This document shows positions 1 through 6,671 of a stretch of 10,207 nucleotides of DNA, piece after piece. This DNA is from MGBC114844 sp910585855 (GTDB taxonomy: Bacteria > Bacillota > Clostridia > Lachnospirales > Lachnospiraceae). Each line of letters begins with the position of its first letter. Positions within the stretch are counted from its first letter, which is position 1. The translations under genes and the position numbers were made by a program. The DNA lies in contig CBFFYP010000112.1 of assembly GCA_965646165.1 (NCBI GenBank), positions 1-10,207 on the forward strand, in the 5' to 3' direction. The notes below the pieces were generated by a model. That model searched no databases. It saw only the letters and a program-made list of their open reading frames with translations, and was not told where the DNA came from.

Positions 1-82
1 TAGAAGTTATATTTTATTACAGAACAAGTTTTCAGCAATGTTTAATCACGATTCTTTTTTTGTTCCGGGGTCAAGAAACAGT

Positions 83-420
83 CAGATTCGAAAACGGTGG
101 GCAGCCTGCAGTGACTTTGGAAAAAAGCTAGAAGTTCTTGGACTTCTGCTCGAAAACCTAAGATTTTTTTCACATCCTGCTTCCATGCAGGGTGTGAAAA
201 AAAAGGGGCGTGTTTAGCCCGGATAATAGGAAAGGATGGTCTTGTAGCTGTGAAAAACCCTCCTTACACCCATTACGTTTCGGATGAAATGAGGGCGAAT
301 TGCGCCCCGGTCTGTCTGGTTGGATCAAAGAAAAGGCAGAAGTCATAGAACTTCTTGCTTTTTGGAAACCGGAACAGCAGGCTGCCCACCGTTTTCGAAT
401 CTGGCGTCCTCTGGCGTCCT
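83..420 (-). repeat. Structured repeat element, copy 1 (candidate non-coding RNA or MITE-like element)
   Basis: This is the first of three related intergenic elements, read on the minus strand. The base is a perfect 27-bp inverted repeat (83-109 with 377-403). Inside it, GACTTCTGC (141-149) pairs with GCAGAAGTC (336-344), and GAAGTTC (131-137) pairs with GAACTTC (348-354). A hairpin at 164-203 has arms CACATCCTGC and GCAGGGTGTG, flanked by T and A runs that also pair. The conserved core block is at 293-308 (GGGGCGCAATTCGCCC on the minus strand). The 5' boundary box AGGACGCCAG occurs twice in tandem at 401-420. No transposase or credible protein is encoded. The helices differ in sequence from copies 2 and 3 but remain complementary, which favours a structured RNA. 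A non-autonomous mobile element is the alternative. I do not recognise a named family. Confidence 0.75.
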
Positions 421-429
421 CCCTCTCTA

Positions 430-475
430 TAAAATCAAAATGTTATTCTTTTTTAAGTTGATAAGTTTATCCTGA
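430..475 (+). promoter_or_regulatory. 46-nt box upstream of the fumarase alpha promoter
   Basis: This stretch matches 9028-9072, upstream of the fumarase beta gene, at about 41 of 46 positions with one gap. It contains a near-perfect tandem 8-mer, AAGTTGAT (455-462) followed by AAGTTTAT (463-470), and ends in CCTGA. It lies exactly 17 nt before the proposed -35 hexamer, as the second copy does. This could be an activator site, an UP-like element, or simply the residue of a duplicated promoter region. That it is regulatory is an inference. Confidence 0.55.
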
Positions 476-492
476 ATGTTTGATAAGAAGGG

Positions 493-520
493 TTGATTTC
501 TTTTTTTGTTTTGGTAAAAT
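493..520 (+). promoter_or_regulatory. Promoter of the fumarase alpha-aroF-MATE unit
   Basis: A -35 TTGATT (493-498) and a -10 TAAAAT (515-520) are separated by 16 nt. A TG dinucleotide at 512-513 gives an extended -10. Transcription would start near 527, leaving a leader of about 40 nt before the ATG at 565. No other promoter is evident before the MATE gene. Confidence 0.6.
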
Positions 521-564
521 ATTGAGGTATATGGAAAATGGAAAAATTTTTGGAGGAAAAAATA

Positions 565-1407
565 ATGCGGAGTATTTTGGTACAGGAGATTATTAGAAAT
601 GTGAAAGAGATGTGTATGGAAGCAAATTATAATCTGTCTGAGGATATGAAGGAGGCATTTTATTGTGCAAAGGAAAAGGAGGATTCTCCTTTGGGAAAGC
701 GGATTTTAGAACAGCTTAATGAAAATCTTCAAATTGCAGAAAGTGAAAGGATTCCGATTTGTCAGGATACTGGTATGGCAGTTGTTTTTGTTAAAATAGG
801 GCAGGAGGTGCATATAGAAGGCGGAAGTTTAGCGGAGGCAATTCATGAGGGGGTTCGTCAGGGATATATAGAGGGGTATTTACGAAAGTCTGTAGTTCGA
901 GATCCGATTTATCGGGAAAATACAAAGGATAATACTCCTGCGGTTATTCATTATGAGATAGTGGAGGGGGATCAGGTACAGATTACAGTAGCACCAAAGG
1001 GGTTTGGCAGTGAGAATATGAGTCGGATTTTTATGTTAAAACCTGCGGATGGGTTGGAAGGGGTAAAGGAAGCAATTTTGACTGCAGTTTTAGATGCTGG
1101 ACCAAATGCCTGTCCCCCTATGGTGATAGGAGTTGGGATTGGCGGAACTTTTGAAAAATGTGCATTGTTGGCAAAAGAGGCTTTGACACGAGATCTTCGG
1201 GAAAAAGCGACAGAGGATTATATTGTGGAATTGGAGCAGGAGATGCTGGAACGAATTAATGGGCTTGGGATTGGACCGGGCGGATTGGGTGGAAAGCAGA
1301 CTGCTTTGGCAGTAAATATTAATACTTATCCTACTCATATTGCGGGACTTCCTGTGGCAGTAAATATTTGCTGTCATGTCAATCGACATGTTTCTAGAAC
1401 AATTTAG
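565..1407 (+). CDS. fumA: Fumarate hydratase class I, alpha subunit (Fe-S)
   Basis: This is the catalytic iron-sulfur subunit of two-subunit class I fumarase, which interconverts fumarate and L-malate in the cytoplasm. The 280-residue length is normal for the alpha subunit. Candidate [4Fe-4S] ligands are Cys66 (in PICQDTG), Cys183 (in NACPPMVIGVGIGG) and Cys270 (in NICCHVNRH). The family-typical APKGFGSEN motif lies at 143-151 and TKDNTPAVIHYE at 120-131. I chose the ATG at 565 because GGAGG (552-556) precedes it by 8 nt; an in-frame ATG at 538 has no ribosome-binding site. The partner beta subunit is not next door but at 9190-9747, which is unusual. The L(+)-tartrate dehydratase alpha subunit is a paralogous alternative, but the overall sequence looks like fumarase. 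The gene likely heads a transcript with aroF 33 nt downstream. Confidence 0.92.
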   Translation: MRSILVQEIIRNVKEMCMEANYNLSEDMKEAFYCAKEKEDSPLGKRILEQLNENLQIAESERIPICQDTGMAVVFVKIGQEVHIEGGSLAEAIHEGVRQGYIEGYLRKSVVRDPIYRENTKDNTPAVIHYEIVEGDQVQITVAPKGFGSENMSRIFMLKPADGLEGVKEAILTAVLDAGPNACPPMVIGVGIGGTFEKCALLAKEALTRDLREKATEDYIVELEQEMLERINGLGIGPGGLGGKQTALAVNINTYPTHIAGLPVAVNICCHVNRHVSRTI

Positions 1408-1440
1408 GTTTTTTTATAAAAAAATAGAGGAGAGAAAGAG

Positions 1441-2475
1441 ATGGAAATGAATATGGATTTTTTACGGAAATTGCCGACCCCTTCTGATTTAAAGAAGCAG
1501 TTTCCTGTAAGTAAAAAAATTGCTGAGGTAAAAGAAGCCAGAGATCGGGAGATTCAGGATATTTTTGAAGGAAAATCAGATAAGTTAATTTTAGTAATCG
1601 GACCTTGTTCGGCAGATCATGAGGATGCAGTGATTGATTATATTTCCCGGCTTTCTAAAGTTCAGGAGAAAGTAAAGGACAAGATTTTTATGATTCCTAG
1701 AATTTATACAAATAAGCCAAGAACGGTTGGAGTGGGCTATAAAGGTATGCTCCATCAGCCTGATCCAGAAAAGAAGGAAGATATGTTAAAGGGGATTATC
1801 GCTATTCGGGAACTGCATACCCGGGCAGTGGAAGAAACGGGATTTACCTGTGCAGATGAGATGCTTTATCCAGAAAATCATATGTATCTTTCTGATTTGC
1901 TTTCTTATGTGGCAGTAGGGGCTCGATCGGTGGAGGATCAGCAGCATAGATTAACAGCAAGCGGAATTGGAATTCCGGTTGGAATGAAAAATCCAACTGG
2001 AGGGGATATTTCGGTTATGATGAATTCCATTATGGCAGCACAGAGCAGTCACACTTTTTTATATCGTGCATGGGAGGTAAAAACAGGAGGAAATCCTTAT
2101 GCACATGCAATCTTACGGGGATATGTAGATAAATTTGGGCGGAATATTCCTAATTATCATTATGAGGATTTGCAGCATTTATTGGAGTCTTATGGAGAAA
2201 GAGATTTTATGAATCCTGCAGTAATTGTAGATACCAATCATTCCAATTCCGGGAAAAGATATATGGAACAGATACGGATTTCAAAGGATATTATGCATAG
2301 CTGCCGGGTTTCATCTGATATTCATAAACTGGTAAAAGGGCTGATGATAGAAAGTTATATTGAAAGCGGAAATCAGAAGATCGGAGAGGGCTGTTATGGA
2401 AAATCTATTACGGATCCTTGTTTGGGATGGGAGAAATCGGAGCGTTTGATCTATGAACTTGCGGAATTATGGTAG
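1441..2475 (+). CDS. aroF: 3-deoxy-7-phosphoheptulonate (DAHP) synthase, type I-alpha
   Basis: The enzyme condenses phosphoenolpyruvate with erythrose 4-phosphate to DAHP, the first step of the shikimate pathway, in the cytoplasm. The 344-residue length matches the AroF/AroG/AroH class, with no chorismate mutase fusion. Visible motifs are GPCSAD (54-59), PRIYTNKPRT (86-95), GARSVEDQQHR (160-170), GMKNPTGGD (181-189), DTNHSNSGK (264-272) and SITDPCLGW (322-330). By alignment to the E. coli enzymes, the metal ligands would be Cys56, His267, Glu304 and Asp326, and all are present. KNPTGGD and NHSNS differ from the enterobacterial KNGTDG and SHANS, so it belongs to a divergent subgroup. Feedback specificity cannot be read from sequence, so aroG or aroH are equally valid names. 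The ribosome-binding site GAGGAGA (1427-1433) lies 7 nt before the ATG. The gene follows the fumarase alpha gene by 33 nt, suggesting co-transcription. Confidence 0.92.
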   Translation: MEMNMDFLRKLPTPSDLKKQFPVSKKIAEVKEARDREIQDIFEGKSDKLILVIGPCSADHEDAVIDYISRLSKVQEKVKDKIFMIPRIYTNKPRTVGVGYKGMLHQPDPEKKEDMLKGIIAIRELHTRAVEETGFTCADEMLYPENHMYLSDLLSYVAVGARSVEDQQHRLTASGIGIPVGMKNPTGGDISVMMNSIMAAQSSHTFLYRAWEVKTGGNPYAHAILRGYVDKFGRNIPNYHYEDLQHLLESYGERDFMNPAVIVDTNHSNSGKRYMEQIRISKDIMHSCRVSSDIHKLVKGLMIESYIESGNQKIGEGCYGKSITDPCLGWEKSERLIYELAELW

Positions 2476-2531
2476 TCTGTCAGAATGGTGGTTTATTTAC
2501 GAATTAAGAGAAAAGGAAGAGGTACGAGTGA

Positions 2532-3875
2532 ATGAAGGAGAATAAAATGGGTGTTATGCCTATAGATAAATTGATTATGTCTATGTCATTGCCGATTATG
2601 ATTTCTATGTTGGTACAGGCATTGTATAATATTGTGGATAGTGTTTTTGTTTCAAAGATTAGTGAAAATGCTTTAACTGCAGTATCTATGGCATTTCCTA
2701 TTCAGAATTTAATGATTGCGGTAGGTGCAGGAACAGCGGTTGGAATGAATGCACTTTTGGCACGTTCTCTTGGACAAAAAGACTATGATAAAGTAAATAA
2801 AGTTGCAGAAAATGCGATATTTTTAGCGATATTAAGTTATCTTTTATTTTTAATTATTGGATTATTTTTTGTAGAGGCTTTTTATCTTAGTCAAACAGAT
2901 ATTGAAGAAATTGTTGTTTATGGAAAGGAATATATGACTATTTGCTGCTGTATGTCTTTTGGCATTTTTACGCAGCTTATGTTTGAACGTATGCTTCAGG
3001 CCACTGGAAAGACAATTTATTCAATGTATACACAGGGAATTGGAGCAGTAGTAAATATTATTTTAGATCCGATTTTAATTTTTGGAGTATTTGGGCTTCC
3101 TGCAATGGGAGTAACAGGGGCAGCAGTTGCAACAGTGATTGGGCAGATTGTTGCAGGAGTAATGGGAGTGTATTTGAATCATACAAAGAATCCAGAGGTT
3201 AAAATTCAGATGAAAGGATTTCGCCCGGCAAAGGATATTATTATTCAGATTTATGAGATTGGGATTCCATCAATTATTATGCAGGCAATTGGTTCTGTTA
3301 TGAATTATGGGATGAATCGAATTTTGATTTCTTTTACTTCTACGGCTACTGCGGTTTTTGGAGCTTATTTTAAATTGCAAAGTTTTATTTTTATGCCGGT
3401 ATTTGGTTTAAATAATGGGGTAATTCCGATTCTTGCATATAATTATGGAGCAGCAAAAAGAGAACGTGTAATTAAAACAATTAAGCATAGTATTGTCTAT
3501 GCGGTGTCAATTATGGTAATTGGACTGTTGGCTTTTCAGATATTTCCGAAAACATTGCTTTTGATGTTTGAGGCATCGGAGATGATGCTGGCAATCGGAA
3601 TTCCTGCTCTTAGGAGGATAAGTTTGAGTTTCCTTTTGGCTGGATTTTGTATTGCCTGCAGCAGTGTATTTCAGGCGTTGGGAAAGGCTGTTTACAGTAT
3701 GCTGATTTCGGTAGCAAGACAGTTGATTGTACTGCTTCCAGTGGCATATGGACTGGCACAGCTTGGAAATGTGGAATTGGTTTGGTGGGCATTTCCGATT
3801 GCTGAGATGATATCGTTTGTTATGACAATATTTTTTATGATACGGATTTATCGAAAGATTATTTCTCAGATATAA
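2532..3875 (+). CDS. MATE family multidrug/metabolite efflux transporter
   Basis: This is a 447-residue polytopic membrane protein of the multi-antimicrobial extrusion family, which exports cationic drugs or metabolites in exchange for Na+ or H+. The N-terminus (KMGVMPIDKLIMSMSLPIMI, then MLVQALYNIVDSVFVSKI) and the matching half-repeat starting near residue 235 (IYEIGIPSIIMQAIGSVMNY) are typical of MATE proteins with twelve helices in two halves. The substrate cannot be deduced. Two starts are possible: the ATG at 2532 with GGAAGAGG about 10 nt upstream, and the ATG at 2547 with AAGGAG (2535-2540) 6 nt upstream. The ENKMG segment before the second start looks family-typical, so I keep 2532. 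The gene begins 56 nt after aroF with no visible terminator or promoter, so it is probably co-transcribed. Export of an aromatic compound would fit the neighbourhood but is speculation. Confidence 0.9.
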   Translation: MKENKMGVMPIDKLIMSMSLPIMISMLVQALYNIVDSVFVSKISENALTAVSMAFPIQNLMIAVGAGTAVGMNALLARSLGQKDYDKVNKVAENAIFLAILSYLLFLIIGLFFVEAFYLSQTDIEEIVVYGKEYMTICCCMSFGIFTQLMFERMLQATGKTIYSMYTQGIGAVVNIILDPILIFGVFGLPAMGVTGAAVATVIGQIVAGVMGVYLNHTKNPEVKIQMKGFRPAKDIIIQIYEIGIPSIIMQAIGSVMNYGMNRILISFTSTATAVFGAYFKLQSFIFMPVFGLNNGVIPILAYNYGAAKRERVIKTIKHSIVYAVSIMVIGLLAFQIFPKTLLLMFEASEMMLAIGIPALRRISLSFLLAGFCIACSSVFQALGKAVYSMLISVARQLIVLLPVAYGLAQLGNVELVWWAFPIAEMISFVMTIFFMIRIYRKIISQI

Positions 3876-3915
3876 GGGGGTGGCAAATTGGATACGGGTA
3901 TTGGGTGTCAGACAC

Positions 3916-4243
3916 CGGACGCCAGAGGCGGTTTGCTCATTTTCTTTGCCTGCTCCGCTCTCCGAACGCTAAGAAAGTCTATGGCTTCTGTATTTAGGCA
4001 CATCCAACCGGACGAACCGGGGCGCAATTCGCCCTTATAACAACCAAAATGAACTGGGTGTAAGGAAGGATTTTACCAGTCGTAAAACATTCTCTTCCCT
4101 ATCATCCGGGCTAAACACGCCCCTTTTTTTGCATACCCTGCATGGAAGCAGGATATGCAAAAAATTCTAGGTGTTTCCACAGAAGCCAGACTTTCTAACC
4201 GTTCTCCGAAGTCGCAGACAAAGAAAACGAGCAAACCGCCTTT
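3916..4243 (+). repeat. Structured repeat element, copy 2 (most complete)
   Basis: This is the same element as 83-420, on the plus strand. The boundary box CGGACGCCAGAG is at 3916-3927. Outer arms 3926-3948 and 4219-4241 pair over 22 of 23 positions and are unrelated in sequence to the arms of copy 1. The inner helix pairs AGAAAGTC and TGGCTTCTG (3972-3990) with CAGAAGCCAGACTTTCT (4180-4196). The core GGGGCGCAATTCGCCC is at 4019-4034. A variable hairpin pairs TTTTAC (4071-4076) with GTAAAA (4082-4087). The 3' hairpin pairs GCATACCCTGC (4131-4141) with GCAGGATATGC (4148-4158), extended by T and A runs. A short hairpin, GGTGT-CAG-ACACC (3904-3916), touches the 5' edge. It fills the gap between the MATE gene and the next promoter, and no gene is credible inside it. 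Confidence 0.78.
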
Positions 4244-4272
4244 CGCTGTTGGTTGGATCATGGAAGAAAAGT
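4244..4272 (-). repeat. Possible fragment of a further, inverted element copy
   Basis: GGTTGGATCA (4251-4260), followed shortly by GAAGAAAAG, resembles the plus-strand sequence of copy 1 around 318-335 (GGTTGGATCAAAGAAAAGG). On the minus strand it would be the TGATCCAACC part of the element core. Alternatively, GGTTGGAT (4251-4258) is complementary to ATCCAACC (4002-4009) inside copy 2 and could form a long-range pairing. The match is short. Confidence 0.3.
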
Positions 4273-4293
4273 TTGGGTGAGGTTCTTTTTTTG

Positions 4294-4322
4294 TTGAATT
4301 TATAGAAAGAAAAACATATAAT
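4294..4322 (+). promoter_or_regulatory. Promoter of the envelope-protein genes
   Basis: A -35 TTGAAT (4294-4299) and a perfect -10 TATAAT (4317-4322) are separated by 17 nt, and a T run (4285-4292) lies just upstream. Transcription would start near 4329, giving a leader of about 54 nt to the ATG at 4383. It sits just after element copy 2, so the element itself would not be part of this transcript. Confidence 0.7.
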
Positions 4323-4382
4323 AAGGGTGGGATTAATAGGGTTTTTATGAGAGAGGTATTGATATAGAAAGGAATATTGACT

Positions 4383-6521
4383 ATGAAAAAGTGTGTATGG
4401 GGGATTTTATTGGGAGTAGCTGTTTTTGGGGGATGGCTGTTTTCCTCTTGGCAGGATACTACAAGGTCGGCATTGTCAGAAACATCAGAGATATCTGCAG
4501 AACAGGTAAAACAGGTAGTTCCTTTGGAAATATGGGAAGGTGGATGGATAACAGGAATAGAGGGGGAAAATAGTTATACAGAAAAGATGAAAAGTGGTTT
4601 TGCATATGGAGAAGTGAAGCAATTTTTGACTTTTGAGATAGATGCTGTTTTAGAAGGGGAGGGAGCGGCTTTTGTTGCTGCAGGAGAGCAGGGCGAGGAT
4701 GGTTTTGTCGGAAGCATGTGGTTTGTGGAACAGGATGGTGCTTCTCTTATGGTGGAACAGTATGTTTGTATGACAGATAAGAAATTGCAGTATAAAGAAA
4801 TTGATCAGAAAAGATTTATTTTTTTTAATTATATAAAGGAAGACAGGGACTGTGGCAGGGTGTTTCTTTGTCAAAATGGGGAAGTAAAAGAGATTTTAAA
4901 AGATATTCATGGAAAAAAGATAGTGGATTCAAATGGAACGATTGTGTGTATGTTTGCGGCGGAGGATGAAAGATGTTTAGTGGAAACGGATGATGATACA
5001 GGGGAAATACAATGTGTGTGGGAAGGATATACGGAAAAACCATATATATTGCATTGTTATACAGATGGAGGAATACGGGAGGTAGCAGCAGATATTGTTT
5101 CAGAAGAAGAATTGCTGGCAAGTTCTTATGGGGAATGTATTGTGAAAAAGACAGGGGAGTTGTATCCAGATGGGATAAAACAGTATATAGTAAGAGAAAA
5201 TGGAGAAGTAAATGTCAATATTGCAGTAGAAGAAGAAGGGGAAGAGGGAAAGGAGATTTTATTTTTTTATTTGACTTTTCAGGCAGAAGATCCAGAACAA
5301 GAGCCAAAGGCTGGTAAGGGATGTTATCTTCTTCATATGACAGGGGAGAAAAGCTGGCAGATGTTTTTGGAAAGTTTTTCTGGAAAAGAAGGTTTTTTGC
5401 CGGAGGGAATTTCTGTTCTTCCATGGTATTTTGACAGGGATCAAATTTATGAAAAGTTTGGGAGAAAAGTAGATTTTGAGGGAAAAGAATTGTGGAAAGA
5501 GAAGGGAATTGTCGGGGATGTGTTTATACCAGAGGAAGAGTTATTAGAATGTCTTTCTGGTTTGGTTATGGATTATAGTGAAAATTGGGGAAATTCTTAT
5601 TATAGTCAGGAATTTTATAATAGGGATAGAATCAGTGGATCAGAGGAGGAAAGGGAGCTTTATCGAAGTGTGAAGCTGCTTGGAAAGTCAGATTCTTTTT
5701 TACTTTATATAACAAATGATGATAGTACAATATTGTTAAAAACAGCAGATAACAGTTATTTATGGGCGGATTTGCCGTTTTTGTTCAGACCAGATATGCA
5801 GCTTTTTGAAGGGGATTTTGATCAGGATGGAAAGACAGAACTGGTTATTTTGGCAAAAAACCGCTGGTCTGCCAGTGGTGTTTGGATTGAGCATCTCTAT
5901 ATTGCAGATAAAGATTCCAATAGGGTATGGAAACTTTATGAATTACAGTCGGATTGGTATGGAAAGGAATTAGAGAAACATTATGAGATTGAGTATATAG
6001 ATGGTCTGATGAATATGAAAGTGGATGGAGAAGTGGTAGGAGTACCAGTAGATGTATCGAAAGAGGAACATTATTTGGGTTGTTCGACAGATGCAAGTTC
6101 AGAATTTCAGGTAAAAGACGGAGAGATTGAACTGTCGGCAGAGTTGAAGGGATTTGAACCAGCACATTATTCACTTGGCGGAAATGGGATTCGGATGAAA
6201 ATTGCTTATCTTGGAGCAGGAGAGTGGAAGGCAAAGGAATGTTGTTATTATTCTAGTGGTTTGGAAAGTTATATTACATATGATGTGCTTTTATCAATGG
6301 AAAAAGTAAAAGAGGTAAAGAAAATTCAATATGATCCTATGTTGATAAATAAATGTGTTACAACAAAGGAAGCTTTGATTCCAGTAACTGCAGTGGTTGT
6401 GTCTGAGCAAGGCGAGGAAGTTTTGATGAAAATGGATGTTCGATATGAGAAGGCAGAGGAGAAAGAAGAAAATAGTGAAGGGAAATTTGTACTGGATAAT
6501 TTGGAGGAAATAGAAAGTTAG
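4383..6521 (+). CDS. Unrecognised membrane-anchored or secreted protein with an FG-GAP-like calcium loop
   Basis: I do not recognise a family for this 712-residue protein. Residues 1-3 are charged and about 4-22 are hydrophobic (KKCVWGILLGVAVFGGWLF), which marks an N-terminal signal or anchor; the rest is hydrophilic and acidic, so it should be extracytoplasmic. The motif D478-F-D-Q-D-G-K-T-E486 within FEGDFDQDGKTELVIL fits the DxDxDGxx[DE] calcium-binding loop of FG-GAP/VCBS-type beta-propeller repeats, seen only once here. The C-terminus is glutamate-rich (AEEKEENSEG). A TTG at 4377 could extend it by two residues, but AGAAAGGAA (4366-4374) fits the ATG at 4383 better. It has its own promoter and is followed 150 nt later by the DUF1287 gene, so the two may act together at the cell surface. 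That link is inferred from position only. Confidence 0.8.
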   Translation: MKKCVWGILLGVAVFGGWLFSSWQDTTRSALSETSEISAEQVKQVVPLEIWEGGWITGIEGENSYTEKMKSGFAYGEVKQFLTFEIDAVLEGEGAAFVAAGEQGEDGFVGSMWFVEQDGASLMVEQYVCMTDKKLQYKEIDQKRFIFFNYIKEDRDCGRVFLCQNGEVKEILKDIHGKKIVDSNGTIVCMFAAEDERCLVETDDDTGEIQCVWEGYTEKPYILHCYTDGGIREVAADIVSEEELLASSYGECIVKKTGELYPDGIKQYIVRENGEVNVNIAVEEEGEEGKEILFFYLTFQAEDPEQEPKAGKGCYLLHMTGEKSWQMFLESFSGKEGFLPEGISVLPWYFDRDQIYEKFGRKVDFEGKELWKEKGIVGDVFIPEEELLECLSGLVMDYSENWGNSYYSQEFYNRDRISGSEEERELYRSVKLLGKSDSFLLYITNDDSTILLKTADNSYLWADLPFLFRPDMQLFEGDFDQDGKTELVILAKNRWSASGVWIEHLYIADKDSNRVWKLYELQSDWYGKELEKHYEIEYIDGLMNMKVDGEVVGVPVDVSKEEHYLGCSTDASSEFQVKDGEIELSAELKGFEPAHYSLGGNGIRMKIAYLGAGEWKAKECCYYSSGLESYITYDVLLSMEKVKEVKKIQYDPMLINKCVTTKEALIPVTAVVVSEQGEEVLMKMDVRYEKAEEKEENSEGKFVLDNLEEIES

Positions 6522-6635
6522 TATGGGGCAAAAGATGAGAAAATATTTTTATGGAATTGGGTGTTTGTTATCAAGATAAATATTTCTTATAAAAAGAATT
6601 TGAATGAACAGATGGGAGCATTTCAGGTATCATAG
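6522..6635 (+). other. Intergenic stretch with possible coding remnant
   Basis: After the TAG of the preceding gene the same frame stays open for 37 codons to a TAG at 6633. In another frame, an ATG at 6523 opens an 18-codon peptide (MGQKMRKYFYGIGCLLSR) that looks like the start of a signal sequence. Neither has convincing support. It may be the remains of a deleted gene or simple AT-rich openness. Confidence 0.2.
6565..6593 (+). promoter_or_regulatory. Possible promoter of the DUF1287 gene
   Basis: A -35 TTGTTA (6565-6570) and a -10 TATAAA (6588-6593) are separated by 17 nt. This would start transcription near 6600, about 70 nt before the DUF1287 start. The region is AT-rich, so a chance match is possible; the gene could also be served by the promoter at 4294. 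Confidence 0.4.
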
Positions 6636-6671
6636 ATAGGACAGGGTGTTTATTTTAACAGGTGTATGAGG

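Noticed and set aside
2..220. Open frame running from the left edge into element copy 1
   Set aside because: Most of it is element sequence, and there is no start in the window. It could hold the tail of an upstream gene in the first 60 nt, but nothing recognisable is there.
83..420. Group II intron fragment or IS605-associated RNA as identity of the element
   Set aside because: No domain V-like sequence, reverse transcriptase, TnpB/IscB or transposase is present, and I could not match the core to these classes by eye.
1090..1389. Minus-strand open frames opposite the large genes (also in 3610-3792, 4650-5424, 5845-6234, 6879-7211 and 7773-8045)
   Set aside because: All are shadows of well-supported plus-strand genes, with no ribosome-binding sites and skewed composition.
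1409..1424. Perfect palindrome TTTTTTTATAAAAAAA between fumarase alpha and aroF
   Set aside because: It is purely A-T with no room for a loop, so it is unlikely to act as a terminator. Homopolymer runs of this kind are common in low-GC spacers.
4106..4129. GGGC-loop-GCCC followed by a T run inside the element, looking like an intrinsic terminator
   Set aside because: The stem is only 4-5 bp and weakens to a G-U pair in copy 3. The T run is complementary to the A run after the next hairpin, so it is better explained as part of that longer helix. Terminator function is not excluded.
4073..4261. A 62-codon minus-strand open frame
   Set aside because: It is antisense to element copy 2, has an atypical composition and is not preserved in the other copies.
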